Below are positions 8,649 to 17,730 of a stretch of 64,000 nt of DNA, piece after piece; the stretch's first letter is position 1; the number at the start of each line of letters is the position of its first letter. The notes beneath the pieces were generated by a model. It saw nothing but the letters and a program-made list of their open reading frames with translations, was not told the DNA's origin and made no database searches. The position numbers and the translations under genes are program-made. The stretch is from Chitinophagaceae bacterium. Its GTDB lineage: Bacteria > Bacteroidota > Bacteroidia > Chitinophagales > Chitinophagaceae. The stretch is from assembly GCA_018335935.1 (NCBI GenBank), contig JAGXRG010000069.1, positions 1-64,000 on the forward strand, in the 5' to 3' direction.

Positions 8649-10157
8649 ATGGCTTTATCAATTTACAACACAATAACACGTAAAAAAGAAGTTTTTACAC
8701 CCATCACTAAAGGTCATGTTGGATTGTATGTATGTGGACCAACAGTAAGTGGTGAAAGTCATTTAGGTCATGCAAGACCCTACATCACTTTCGATGTAGT
8801 AAATAGATATTTACAACATTTGGGTTATAAAGTTCGATATGTAAGAAACATTACTGATGCCGGCCATTTTGAAGAAGAAGGTAGAGAAGCAGAAGATAAG
8901 ATTTCTAAAAAAGCCATTTTAGAAAAATTAGAACCCATGGAATTGGTGCATAAATACACCAACTTATTTCATTGGGCTATGAAGCAATTTAATACTTTAG
9001 ACCCGTCTATTGAACCAACTGCAACAGGACATATTGTTGAACAAATAGACATGATAGAAAAAATTATAGCAGATGGTTTTGCTTATGTTGCTAATGGTTC
9101 TGTTTATTTTGATGTGGATAAATATCATGCACATTTTTCTCAACAAGAAATGCCTTATGGTATTTTAAGTGGGAGAATTTTAGAAGACATGTTGGAAACA
9201 ACACGTGAATTAGATAATCAAGATGAGAAAAGAAACAAAGCCGATTTTGCTTTATGGAAAAATGCAGCACCCGAACACATTATGCGTTGGAAAAGCCCTT
9301 GGGGTGTGGGTTTCCCTGGATGGCATATTGAATGTTCTGCCATGAGCAGAAAATATTTAGGCGAACAATTTGATATACATGGTGGCGGCATGGATTTACA
9401 ATTTCCACATCATGAATGTGAGATTGCACAAAGTGTAGTTTGCCATAATAAAATTCCTGCAAAGTATTGGATGCATAATAATATGATTACCATCAATGGA
9501 AAAAAGATGGGTAAAAGTTATAATAATGTAATTAAACTAACAGAAATGTTTAGTGGTGATCATCATTTATTAAGTCAGGGTTTTCATCCAATGGTTATTC
9601 GCTTTTTTATTTTACAAACACATTATAGCAGCACTTTAGATTTTAGCAACGATGCCTTATTGGCTTCTGAAAAAGGATTAAAACGTTTATGGGAAGCCCA
9701 TGATAACTTGAGGAATTTGGAATTAGGAAATAGTAATTGGGAGGCCAATGATAAAGAGCTTGATGATAAATGCAAGAAGTTGGTGAGTGAGTTTGAAGAA
9801 TTTTTAAATGATGATTTTTCTACTGCTAAGGTTTTGGCAAATATGTTTGAATTAACCTCAACAATTAATGCCATTAAACATAAACAACTACCCTTATCTA
9901 CAATTAGTTCAAACACTTTACACTTGATGAAAACTCAGTTTAAAGTTTATTTAGAAGATGTATTAGGATTACAAAGTATTGCAGAAAATACTAATACTTC
10001 ATTTGAAGGTGTTATTCAGCTTTTAATCAATATTAGAAAAGAAGCTAAAGCCAAAAAAGACTTTGTTACCAGCGATAAGATTAGAAACGAATTAGCAGCT
10101 CTTGGAGTATTACTTAAAGATGAAAAAGATGGAGAAATGAGTTGGAGTTTGGCTTAA
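8649..10157 (+). CDS. cysS: Cysteinyl-tRNA synthetase
   Basis: 502 residues; charges tRNA-Cys with cysteine in the cytosol. Class I signatures are complete: YVCGPTV with the first zinc-binding Cys, the HIGH-like HLGHARPYITFD, GWHIECSAMS and FPHHECEIAQS supplying further zinc ligands, and the KMSKS equivalent KMGKS near residue 285. A helical C-terminal DALR-type anticodon domain follows, ending with the usual AKAKKDFVTSDKIRNEL segment. The length is normal for bacterial CysRS. Its stop codon overlaps the 3' end of the convergent comB-like gene by 4 bp. A TAnnTTTG-like sequence, TACTTTCG (8610-8617), lies 31 bp before the ATG and may be the promoter. Confidence 0.97.
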   Translation: MALSIYNTITRKKEVFTPITKGHVGLYVCGPTVSGESHLGHARPYITFDVVNRYLQHLGYKVRYVRNITDAGHFEEEGREAEDKISKKAILEKLEPMELVHKYTNLFHWAMKQFNTLDPSIEPTATGHIVEQIDMIEKIIADGFAYVANGSVYFDVDKYHAHFSQQEMPYGILSGRILEDMLETTRELDNQDEKRNKADFALWKNAAPEHIMRWKSPWGVGFPGWHIECSAMSRKYLGEQFDIHGGGMDLQFPHHECEIAQSVVCHNKIPAKYWMHNNMITINGKKMGKSYNNVIKLTEMFSGDHHLLSQGFHPMVIRFFILQTHYSSTLDFSNDALLASEKGLKRLWEAHDNLRNLELGNSNWEANDKELDDKCKKLVSEFEEFLNDDFSTAKVLANMFELTSTINAIKHKQLPLSTISSNTLHLMKTQFKVYLEDVLGLQSIAENTNTSFEGVIQLLINIRKEAKAKKDFVTSDKIRNELAALGVLLKDEKDGEMSWSLA

Positions 10158-10879
10158 TTGATTACTAAAGCCCTGCCATTATATTTTGGTAAAACATTAG
10201 CTGTATCAATACTTACACAATATTCCATATCTTCTTCTAATCCATATTGTGCTAGTCTATGCCAATGTGTGGTATTACGAATAAAAGATTTCATTTCATG
10301 CTGATGTAGTTGATACATTTCTTCTGCCATTAAACTACTATCACAATGTACCGTAAAGTTTTGTTTTACTTTTTGAATAACAACACCGGCAAACAAAGTA
10401 TCTTCTAAATTAAATTTATCCTTCCAAGCAGAGCATCCTAAAAAAACATTTTTATTGGTGTTTAATAAATAATCGCAAACAGCACTTAAATTAGGAAAAG
10501 AACCTGTGATGATTTCTGAAGCACCTTTTTTTAACGACATATGCAAAAACTTGGTGCCATTAGTTGTAGTTAAAACCAAAGTTTTATTTTCTATAAAACT
10601 TCTTGGATAATCTGTTGGCGAATTTCCATATTGCAATCCTTCAATTACCTTTCCATCTCGTTCGCCTGCTGTAATACTGTTGGGGGTTGCTTTACCAATA
10701 GCAATACATTCATCTACATTATCGACTGGTATAATTTCTTTAGCACCATTATGTAATGCAGTGGCAATTGTACTTGTAGCTCTAAAAACATCTATAATTA
10801 CTACAAGACTATCTGTAACATCATAAACATCTAATAATTTAGGAGAAAGTATGGTATGCAAAAAAGGCTTTTGACGCAT
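10154..10879 (-). CDS. comB: ComB-like 2-phosphosulfolactate phosphatase
   Basis: 241 residues with ComB-family signatures: VVIIDVFRATSTI near residue 27, TAGERDG, GNSPTDYP, LTTTNGTKFL and LEDTLFAGVVI. In methanogens ComB removes phosphate from 2-phosphosulfolactate on the way to coenzyme M; bacterial homologues are common but their physiological role is not settled. It is the last gene of a compact minus-strand set, 14 bp after murI. Start ATG at 10879. Confidence 0.88.
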   Translation of the reverse strand: MRQKPFLHTILSPKLLDVYDVTDSLVVIIDVFRATSTIATALHNGAKEIIPVDNVDECIAIGKATPNSITAGERDGKVIEGLQYGNSPTDYPRSFIENKTLVLTTTNGTKFLHMSLKKGASEIITGSFPNLSAVCDYLLNTNKNVFLGCSAWKDKFNLEDTLFAGVVIQKVKQNFTVHCDSSLMAEEMYQLHQHEMKSFIRNTTHWHRLAQYGLEEDMEYCVSIDTANVLPKYNGRALVIN

Positions 10880-10893
10880 AGAATTAAATATTA

Positions 10894-11718
10894 TTAAATT
10901 TTAATGTGAGTTGATTGGATAGACTCACCATAAAAAATTGAAGAGTGTTTATCGAAATCTTCTGCAGAGTCTGATGTATAAAATGTTCTTGTAGAATCTT
11001 TGCTGCAGAGCATTTCAATTTCTGGATGTCGTTCTAAATAATCTTTTAAACTTGCAGCAACAATTTCTCCTTGTGCAATAATTTTTGTATCAACTGGAGA
11101 ATGCTCTATAATTTTCTCCATCAGCAAAGGAAAATGGGTACAAGCTAAAAGAATACAATCAATATTACTATTTTGTTTTTCTAATGCATGAATGTATTCC
11201 TTCACAAAATAATCTGCACCTTGTGAATGGTGTGCATTATTTTCAATCAATGGCACCCACATAGGACAAGCTTGTTGATATACATTCACATCAGGAAAAA
11301 ACTTTTTAATTTCTAAGCTGTATGATTGTGATTGTACAGTTCCACTGGTTGCTAAAACTCCAATATTTTTTGATTGAGTAAAATTGCCTATTACTTCTGC
11401 TGTTGGTCGAATTACACCTAATACTCTTTTATGCCCTTCAATGGTTGGTAAATGTGTTTGTTGAATATTTCTTAATGCTTTTGCCGATGCAGTATTACAT
11501 GCTAAAATTACCAAATGACAACCTTGTTCAAAAAACCAGTCAACACATTCTTTAGTATACTCATTAACTGTTTCGAAACTTCTATTGCCATAAGGTGCTC
11601 TTGCATTATCGCCTAAATACATATAATCATATTGTGGAAGAGCCTTAACAATTTCTTTCAATACTGTTAATCCTCCATAACCACTATCAAAAACACCAAT
11701 AGAAAATGGCTTTTGCAT
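10894..11718 (-). CDS. murI: Glutamate racemase
   Basis: 274 residues; converts L- to D-glutamate for peptidoglycan precursors. The N-terminal GVFDSGYGGLTVL motif and both catalytic cysteine motifs are intact: ACNTASA around residue 75 and LLACTHFPLL around residue 190. YLGDNARAPYGNRS is the conserved substrate loop. It lies 9 bp after thiL and 14 bp before comB, so the three are probably cotranscribed. Length and motifs are those of an active enzyme. Confidence 0.95.
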   Translation of the reverse strand: MQKPFSIGVFDSGYGGLTVLKEIVKALPQYDYMYLGDNARAPYGNRSFETVNEYTKECVDWFFEQGCHLVILACNTASAKALRNIQQTHLPTIEGHKRVLGVIRPTAEVIGNFTQSKNIGVLATSGTVQSQSYSLEIKKFFPDVNVYQQACPMWVPLIENNAHHSQGADYFVKEYIHALEKQNSNIDCILLACTHFPLLMEKIIEHSPVDTKIIAQGEIVAASLKDYLERHPEIEMLCSKDSTRTFYTSDSAEDFDKHSSIFYGESIQSTHIKI

Positions 11719-11727
11719 ATTGTGAAA

Positions 11728-12750
11728 TTAAAATGCTTTCCAACCTTGAGCAAAAAAATCGTGCAGTCCACCACCACGAGAAATTAATTTAGAGCCTTCT
11801 TCTATTTCTGTCATATATCCCACCACACTTATTTCTTCACTTGTTGTTATCTTATCGTAATCTTCTTGCTTCATTGTAAAAATTAATTCATAGTCTTCAC
11901 CACCATTTAAAGCACAAACAGTGGGGTCTAATCCAAATTTAAAAGCAGCTTGTCTTGCAGCTTGATGAATAGGTAATTTTTCTTCGTAAATTCTACAGCC
12001 TAAATTACTTTGTTTACAAATATGTTTGATTTCACTACTTAGCCCATCGCTAATATCCATCATGCTTGTAGGCACAATCTTGTTTGTATTTAAAAACTCA
12101 ATAATATCTACTCTGGCTTCGGGTTTTAATAATCTACCAACAATATAATCTTCACCTTCAAGGTCGGGCTGAATTTGTGGATTTTCTAAATAGATTTTTT
12201 TTTCACGCTCCATTAAAGTAAGACCCAAAAAAGCTCCTCCTAAAAATCCGCTCACACAAATTAAATCTCCTTTATTGGCTGTGCTTCTTTTGATGTATTG
12301 ATCTGGTGCAACTTCTCCTATTGCAGTAACAGAGATGATGAATCCTTTTTGAGATGAAGTAGTATCGCCTCCAACTAAATCAACATTATACTTTTCGCAA
12401 GCTGCATAAACACCTTCATAAAATTCATCAATAGCTTCTAAACTGATTTTATTGCTTAATGCAACACTCATGGTTATTTGAGTTGGTGTTCCATTCATGG
12501 CATAGATATCACTCAAATTCACAACTACGCTTTTATAGCCTAAATGTTTTAGTGGCGTATACATTAAATCGAAGTGAATACCTTCAACTAACAAATCTGT
12601 ACTTATCAAAGTTTGTTTACCAAAGTTATCAATGACTGCAGCATCATCACCAACAGCAACTATAGTTGAAGCATTTTTTATTTCAAAGTTTTTGGTTAGA
12701 TGATCAATTAGACCAAATTCACCTAGGGTTTCTATTTCTGTTCTTTCCAT
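11728..12750 (-). CDS. thiL: Thiamine-monophosphate kinase
   Basis: 340 residues; ATP-dependent phosphorylation of thiamine monophosphate to thiamine diphosphate. AIRS/PurM-like features are visible: GDDAAVID near residue 35, STDLLVEGIHFDLMYTP, the magnesium-binding GGDTTSS, DISDGLSSEIKHI and CALNGGEDYELIFT. Length is as expected. It starts at the ATG at 12750, immediately beside the left arm of the inverted-repeat cassette holding the four-helix-bundle gene. Confidence 0.94.
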   Translation of the reverse strand: MERTEIETLGEFGLIDHLTKNFEIKNASTIVAVGDDAAVIDNFGKQTLISTDLLVEGIHFDLMYTPLKHLGYKSVVVNLSDIYAMNGTPTQITMSVALSNKISLEAIDEFYEGVYAACEKYNVDLVGGDTTSSQKGFIISVTAIGEVAPDQYIKRSTANKGDLICVSGFLGGAFLGLTLMEREKKIYLENPQIQPDLEGEDYIVGRLLKPEARVDIIEFLNTNKIVPTSMMDISDGLSSEIKHICKQSNLGCRIYEEKLPIHQAARQAAFKFGLDPTVCALNGGEDYELIFTMKQEDYDKITTSEEISVVGYMTEIEEGSKLISRGGGLHDFFAQGWKAF

Positions 12751-12760
12751 TTTATTCTAA

Positions 12761-13282
12761 TTACGATATACGATTTTAGATTTATGATTTACTCTAATTA
12801 TAATGTTCAATTTTAGAATAACATTTTAATTTTGTTATGTTATATTTTTTTATTTTGATATTACTTTTTTGTTTGAGTTTGATTTCTTCTCAATGTATTT
12901 AGGCTTGCTACAATAATTGAGAGTATTTCATTCCCTTCTTTGTATAAAACTTCTATTTCATTTTTCAATGATGGATTTATTTCTTCTATCATTTCTAAAA
13001 AGAATATTGATTCATCCAACTCTTCTTCAACTATTTTAAATTTATTTATAAAATCAGCAGTTGACTTAGCTCTTAATGCTGCTCTATAATTTGCTGCAGT
13101 TGAAGATGCTGAACGATTACATTGATCTGAATAATTCTTATTTACAATATTATAAGGCAATTTTAAAACAAGCCGAGCAACTGATAAAGCATACAATTTT
13201 GTTCTATTTTTAAGTTCCTCTTTTGTCATGAATCACATATTATATTAAAATAATTCGTAAATCTAAAATCACAAAATCGTAA
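12761..13282. mobile_element. Inverted-repeat cassette around an orphan four-helix-bundle (IVS-type) gene, copy 1
   Basis: Arms 12761-12784 and 13258-13282 are inverted copies: a 13-nt exact block (GATTTTAGATTTA at 12772-12784; complement at 13258-13270) plus a 7-nt exact block (12761-12767; complement at 13276-13282). The four-helix-bundle gene sits between them. Outside the arms the hexamer ATTCTA occurs on both sides (12754-12759 and 13283-13288), which could be a target-site duplication or chance in AT-rich DNA. 23S rRNA intervening sequences that carry related proteins are also bounded by inverted repeats; that this is a mobile cassette is inference. Confidence 0.45.
12861..13229 (-). 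CDS. Four-helix-bundle protein, 23S rRNA IVS-protein family (orphan)
   Basis: 122 residues, rich in Lys/Glu/Ala/Leu, predicted as four amphipathic helices. The middle segment (DQCNRSASSTAANYRAALRA, ~36-55) matches the basic, Ser/Ala-rich signature region of four-helix-bundle proteins related to those encoded in 23S rRNA intervening sequences and to DGR Avd proteins. No rRNA gene or reverse transcriptase is present here. It lies between thiL and suhB, bounded by inverted repeats (12761-12784, 13258-13282). The function of orphan members is unknown; RNA or nucleic-acid binding is plausible from the basic face. Confidence 0.8.
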   Translation of the reverse strand: MTKEELKNRTKLYALSVARLVLKLPYNIVNKNYSDQCNRSASSTAANYRAALRAKSTADFINKFKIVEEELDESIFFLEMIEEINPSLKNEIEVLYKEGNEILSIIVASLNTLRRNQTQTKK

Positions 13283-13285
13283 ATT

Positions 13286-14062
13286 CTATATTTCTCCTCC
13301 ATTTACCACTCGAACCAAATCATCATGAATTTTTCCATTAGTTGCAATAAGACCAGGCTTATAAGGATTGTAAGGATCGCCTTTTAAGTTGGTTACTTTT
13401 CCTCCTGCTTCTTCAACAATAATAAAACCTGCTGCACTATCCCAGGCACTGAGTTGATGTTCATAAAATCCATCAAACCTTCCTGCAGCCACCCAACATA
13501 AATCAATAGCAGCACTGCCTAATCTACGAACAGGTATACCTTTTCTAATAAATTTCTCAAACACTTGTAAAGGACCATTAGGCTCGTCTAAATAGGTGTA
13601 AGGAAATCCAGTAACCATGCAACTTTTAATAAGTTCAGATTTGTTAGATACTCGAATAGTTTTATCATTAAGCGTCGCTCCTAATCCTCTTTCAGCAACA
13701 AATAATTCGTTGATAAAAGGGTTATATACTGCACCCAATATCATTTTACCTGCTTGTTCAACACCAATACTTACACAACAAAGTGGTATTCCATTGGCAA
13801 AATTTACAGTGCCATCAATAGGGTCAATAATCCATTTGTATTCACTATCTTGAACTATTGCTCCAACTTCCTCACTCAAAATATAATGATCGGGATAATC
13901 GGCTTTAATAACATCAATTATTGCAGCTTCACTTTTATGATCAATCTCTGTAACTAAATTATTAATACCTTCTTTATTAAAAACTGTAAATGCACTATCG
14001 AAATTTTCTTTTATAATTTTTGCAGCTGCTTCAGTAGCCTTTAATAAAGTATTTTTTAACAT
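13286..14062 (-). CDS. suhB: Inositol monophosphatase family protein (SuhB-like)
   Basis: 258 residues. Both lithium-sensitive phosphatase signatures are present: WIIDPIDGTVNFANGIPLC around residue 80-98 (metal-binding DPIDGT) and WDSAAGFIIVEEAGG around residue 210. ILSEEVG supplies the first metal-binding Glu. The family removes phosphate from inositol-1-phosphate or related sugars; in E. coli SuhB also acts in rRNA antitermination, but that role cannot be inferred here. The stop codon (TAG) lies directly next to the right arm of the inverted-repeat cassette. Confidence 0.9.
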   Translation of the reverse strand: MLKNTLLKATEAAAKIIKENFDSAFTVFNKEGINNLVTEIDHKSEAAIIDVIKADYPDHYILSEEVGAIVQDSEYKWIIDPIDGTVNFANGIPLCCVSIGVEQAGKMILGAVYNPFINELFVAERGLGATLNDKTIRVSNKSELIKSCMVTGFPYTYLDEPNGPLQVFEKFIRKGIPVRRLGSAAIDLCWVAAGRFDGFYEHQLSAWDSAAGFIIVEEAGGKVTNLKGDPYNPYKPGLIATNGKIHDDLVRVVNGGEI

Positions 14063-14190
14063 GAAGCAAAGATAAAATTTTAAAGCTGTGAGCCTAAAGT
14101 TTATTGATGAAATAACAATAAGTAAGCATTAAATCTCATTTTTCTGTAGAGGTTTGGTTATTTTGCAATGCCATATCATTTTAATATAAG

Positions 14191-16140
14191 ATGCAACTAT
14201 CTATAATTATAGTAAACTATAATGTAAAATACTTTCTAGAGCAATGTTTATACAGTGTTCAAAAATCTATTGAAAGTATAGATGCAGAAGTTCTTGTAGT
14301 AGATAATGATAGTAATGATGGCAGTATTGCTTACTTACAGCCTTTGTTCCCAAGGGTGAAATTTATAGCATCAAAAACAAATTTAGGATTTGCCAAAGCC
14401 AATAATTTAGCTTTACAACAAGCATCGGGTAGTTATATTTTATTTTTAAACCCAGATACCATTATACCCGAAGATAGTATTGCAAACTGTTTAAACTTTT
14501 TTTATGAACATTCTGATTGTGGTGCACTTGGTGTTCAAATGATTGATGGAAGTGGAAATTTTTTACCTGAAAGCAAAAGAGCTTTTCCCTCTTTAACTGC
14601 AGCATTTTTTAAACTTACTGGCTTATCGATGCTTTTTCCTAAATCTAAATTATTTAATCAATACGCTTTAGGACATTTAGATAAAAATGACAATTACCAA
14701 GTAGACGTATTAGCTGGTGCTTTTATGATGATTAGTAAAGCTGCCATTGAACAAACCAAGGGCTTTGATGAAACTTTCTTTATGTATGGAGAGGATATTG
14801 ATTTAAGCTATAGAATTCAAAAATCTGGTTTTAAGAACTATTATTTTGGCAAGCAAACCATCATTCATTTTAAAGGAGAAAGCACAAAGAGAGGGAGCTT
14901 GAATTTTGTAAAAATGTTTTATAATGCCATGACCATCTTCATTAAAAAACATTACAGAGGTAGTAAAGCCACTTTATTTTCTACCTCCATCAATTTTGCT
15001 ATTTGGATAAGAGCTTTTATTAGTGTTATTCAGAATGTATTGAATAAATCAGGAATGTTGATTATAGATGCTTTAGTGGTTTACTCTGTACTATTTTATA
15101 CAAAAATGTTTTGGGTAAACATTATTAGAGATGGATTTCCTTTTGATGGAGATTTTGAACCTTATGCCATTCCGGTTTACACTATAATTTTTATCATCAG
15201 TGCTCAACTCAGTGGTATTTACGATAATTTATATAAGCCATTAAAAGCATTAATTGCTTCGGCAACTGCTGTGGTTATTTTGTTAGCTTTTTATTCTTTA
15301 TTACCTGAAACTTATCGATTTTCTAGAGGTGTAATATTAACAGGTGGCATTCTTGCAGGGTTAATGGTTACATTAATAAGATGGTTGTTTGTGCAATTAG
15401 GTTTTATTAAGCCCGATGAAGTACTGGTAAATAAACAAACCATTGTTGTTGGATCTAGTATTGAGCATGTACAAGTGTTACAACTGTTAAGCAAGACTGC
15501 AGTTAAAGAAAGGATTGTTGGTAGAGTTGGTGTTAAAGAAGATGATCTTGAACAATCCTTAGGAAATATTCAAGAATTAAAAAAAATTACCAAGCAAATT
15601 GGAATTAATGAAATTATTTTTTGTGAAGGTGTTTTAAAATTTGAACAAATTATTCAGCAGATTATTAGTTTAAAAAACAAAAGCATCAGTTTTAAGTTTC
15701 ATGCTAAAAAAAGTCATTCAATTGTAGGCAGTGATTCAAAAACCAGTTCTGGTGAAACATTTTCTGTTGATGGAGATTATGCTTTATCAAAGCCCTATCA
15801 ACAAAGAATGAAACGAATGTTAGATGTATGGCTTGCTGCAATAATATTAATCACTTTTCCTTTTCAATTCATCTTAATTAAAAATGGAAATACCGCTTTA
15901 AAAAATGCTTGGAAGGTTTTTGTTGGAAAGAAAACTTGGGTGGGGTATTCGTCATATCAAAATACTTTGCCCTTAATTGCAACTGGTATTTTATTGCCAA
16001 GTGGCTACCCTATGAGTGAAGTAGAAAAATTGAATAAAACTTTACTCAGAAAATCAGATACGATTTATGCGAAGGAATACGATTGGATGCATGACATCAA
16101 AATCATTATGGAGAATTATAAATATCTTGGTGGAGATTAA
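14191..16140 (+). CDS. GT2 glycosyltransferase fused to a degenerate polyprenyl-phosphate sugar-transferase-like membrane domain
   Basis: 649 residues. Residues 1-~260 form a WbbL-like GT-A domain (SIIIVNYNVKYFLEQCL, LVVDNDSNDGS, NLGFAKANN, FLNPDT, GAFMMISKAAIEQTKGFDETFFMYGEDIDLSYRI). From ~285 to ~405 come about four membrane segments, then a nucleotide-sugar/CoA_binding_3-like soluble region, a further hydrophobic helix (RMKRMLDVWLAAIILI) and a short tail. The second half has the layout of WbaP/WcaJ initiating transferases, but the catalytic part is shortened to ~110 residues: only VGKKTWVGY vaguely recalls the normal Pro-Arg motif and the usual G-[LI]-T-G-x-x-Q segment is absent. It may therefore act only as a glycosyltransferase with a membrane platform. 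It converges with rmlA (2 bp gap). Confidence 0.8.
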   Translation: MQLSIIIVNYNVKYFLEQCLYSVQKSIESIDAEVLVVDNDSNDGSIAYLQPLFPRVKFIASKTNLGFAKANNLALQQASGSYILFLNPDTIIPEDSIANCLNFFYEHSDCGALGVQMIDGSGNFLPESKRAFPSLTAAFFKLTGLSMLFPKSKLFNQYALGHLDKNDNYQVDVLAGAFMMISKAAIEQTKGFDETFFMYGEDIDLSYRIQKSGFKNYYFGKQTIIHFKGESTKRGSLNFVKMFYNAMTIFIKKHYRGSKATLFSTSINFAIWIRAFISVIQNVLNKSGMLIIDALVVYSVLFYTKMFWVNIIRDGFPFDGDFEPYAIPVYTIIFIISAQLSGIYDNLYKPLKALIASATAVVILLAFYSLLPETYRFSRGVILTGGILAGLMVTLIRWLFVQLGFIKPDEVLVNKQTIVVGSSIEHVQVLQLLSKTAVKERIVGRVGVKEDDLEQSLGNIQELKKITKQIGINEIIFCEGVLKFEQIIQQIISLKNKSISFKFHAKKSHSIVGSDSKTSSGETFSVDGDYALSKPYQQRMKRMLDVWLAAIILITFPFQFILIKNGNTALKNAWKVFVGKKTWVGYSSYQNTLPLIATGILLPSGYPMSEVEKLNKTLLRKSDTIYAKEYDWMHDIKIIMENYKYLGGD

Positions 16141-16142
16141 AT

Positions 16143-17000
16143 CTATTTAACTGTTTTCAAATACTGACCATAACCACTTTTGGCATATTGTTCAGCTAAT
16201 ACTAATAATTGTTCTTTTGTAATGAAGCCCATTCTATAAGCTACTTCTTCAATACAACCTATTTTTCTGTTTTGTCTTTTTTCTATTACTCTTACAAACT
16301 CACTGGCATCACTTAAGCTTTCAAAAGTTCCGGTATCTAACCAAGCTGTTCCTCTGTTCATTACACCTACATTTAAATTACCACGATTTAAATATTCTTT
16401 ATTTACATCGGTAATTTCATATTCACCACGTTTAGAGGGTTGAATATTTTTAGCTATTTCAATCACACTATTATCGTAAAAATATAAGCCCGGTACTGCA
16501 AAATTAGATTTTGGTGCTGCAGGTTTTTCTTCTATAGAAATGGCAATATTGTTTTCATCAAACTCAACTACACCATATCTTTCAGGATCATGTACTTCAT
16601 AAGCAAAAATGGCTGCACCATTCACATCATTAAAAGATTGTACTAAATTGGCAAAGCCGGCACCATAAAAAATATTATCTCCTAATACCAAAGCCACTTT
16701 ATCTTTTCCTACAAACTCTTCTCCAATTACAAATGCTTGTGCTAGTCCATTTGGTTTTTCTTGAATGGCATAAGAAAACTTACAGCCAATATCGTTTCCT
16801 GTTCCTAATAATTTTTGAAACTGTGCAGAATCTTCAGGAGTTGTAATGATGAGAATTTCGTTTATCCCTGCTAACATTAAAACAGAAAGTGGATAATAAA
16901 TCATGGGCTTATCATAAATAGGCATCAATTGTTTACTGATTCCTTTAGTGATAGGATATAAACGAGTTCCACTACCTCCTGCTAAAATTATTCCTTTCAT
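16143..17000 (-). CDS. rmlA: Glucose-1-phosphate thymidylyltransferase
   Basis: 285 residues, the usual RmlA length. Makes dTDP-glucose from dTTP and glucose-1-phosphate. The nucleotide-binding [11 protein letters not shown] is at residues 8-18; [27 protein letters not shown], the IEEKP motif and [10 protein letters not shown] are intact. It is the last gene of the minus-strand polysaccharide region, following rmlC after a 169-bp gap that holds an imperfect inverted repeat. With rmlB and rmlC it supplies dTDP-4-keto sugars for rhamnose and possibly for the 3-amino-sugar block at 42-45 kb. Confidence 0.96.
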   Translation of the reverse strand: MKGIILAGGSGTRLYPITKGISKQLMPIYDKPMIYYPLSVLMLAGINEILIITTPEDSAQFQKLLGTGNDIGCKFSYAIQEKPNGLAQAFVIGEEFVGKDKVALVLGDNIFYGAGFANLVQSFNDVNGAAIFAYEVHDPERYGVVEFDENNIAISIEEKPAAPKSNFAVPGLYFYDNSVIEIAKNIQPSKRGEYEITDVNKEYLNRGNLNVGVMNRGTAWLDTGTFESLSDASEFVRVIEKRQNRKIGCIEEVAYRMGFITKEQLLVLAEQYAKSGYGQYLKTVK

Positions 17001-17011
17001 AGTTTATTATT

Positions 17012-17169
17012 TTATTGCCACAAAGACGCTAAAGCACTATAGATTTTTGTGTTGATGGCTTCTTTGTTTTAGGTATATGATATTACCAACTATCACAACT
17101 TGTTATTGAATCTTTTTTAATAGTCAAACACATTGTTAAGTTAATTATATTATGCCTTAGTGGCTATAA
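17012..17169. repeat. Imperfect inverted repeat filling the rmlA-rmlC gap (possible empty cassette)
   Basis: Between rmlA and rmlC the sequence begins TTATTGCCACAAAGAC (17012-17027) and ends with GCCTTAGTGGCTATAA (17154-17169); these are inverted copies matching at 13 of 16 positions. No ORF lies between. The position inside an otherwise tightly packed operon and the terminal inverted arms recall the two four-helix-bundle cassettes, so this may be a cassette that lost its gene; that is inference. Confidence 0.4.
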
Positions 17170-17727
17170 TTAAAATTTAAAAGTATGTTTTATCTCTTCA
17201 AAACTTGGCAATACACTATCCTTTTCTGATAAGATGATAGCTGATGTTGGTAATTGCCAGTTTAAATTTAGTGTTGCATCGTTATAAATAAATCCTCCTT
17301 CAGCAGCTTTATGATAAAAATTATCGCATTTATAAAAAAATGTTGCTGTATCACTTAACACTACAAAGCCATGAGCAAACCCTCGTGGCACAAAAAGTTG
17401 TTTATTATTATTTGCTGTTAACTCTAAACTGAAACTTTTTCCAAAAGTGGATGAGTTTGGACGAATATCTACCACAATATCTAACACAGCACCTTCAATA
17501 ACCCGAACTAATTTTGCTTGCGAATATTCTCCTAATTGATAGTGCATTCCTCGTAAAACACCTTTGGTAGATTTTGATTGATTATCTTGAACAAATGAAA
17601 TGTTTAACCCTGTTTGCTGATGAAACTTTTGTTGATTAAAGCTTTCAAAGAAATAACCTCGTTGATCGGTAATAACATTATCGTGTATGATGAAACAATC
17701 GTTCAGTATGGTTTGTTCTACTTTCAT
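17170..17727 (-). CDS. rmlC: dTDP-4-dehydrorhamnose 3,5-epimerase
   Basis: 185 residues, a cupin-fold epimerase. Signatures: DQRGYFFESFNQQKF, FVQDNQSKSTKGVLRGMHYQ (catalytic His in the LRGMHYQ motif), VDIRPNSSTFGK and the FVPRGFAHGFVVLSD segment. It acts after RmlB on dTDP-4-keto-6-deoxyglucose. It is 3 bp downstream of rmlB on the same strand, so the two are cotranscribed. RmlD, which completes dTDP-L-rhamnose, is not in this window. Confidence 0.96.
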   Translation of the reverse strand: MKVEQTILNDCFIIHDNVITDQRGYFFESFNQQKFHQQTGLNISFVQDNQSKSTKGVLRGMHYQLGEYSQAKLVRVIEGAVLDIVVDIRPNSSTFGKSFSLELTANNNKQLFVPRGFAHGFVVLSDTATFFYKCDNFYHKAAEGGFIYNDATLNLNWQLPTSAIILSEKDSVLPSFEEIKHTFKF

Positions 17728-17730
17728 TCC

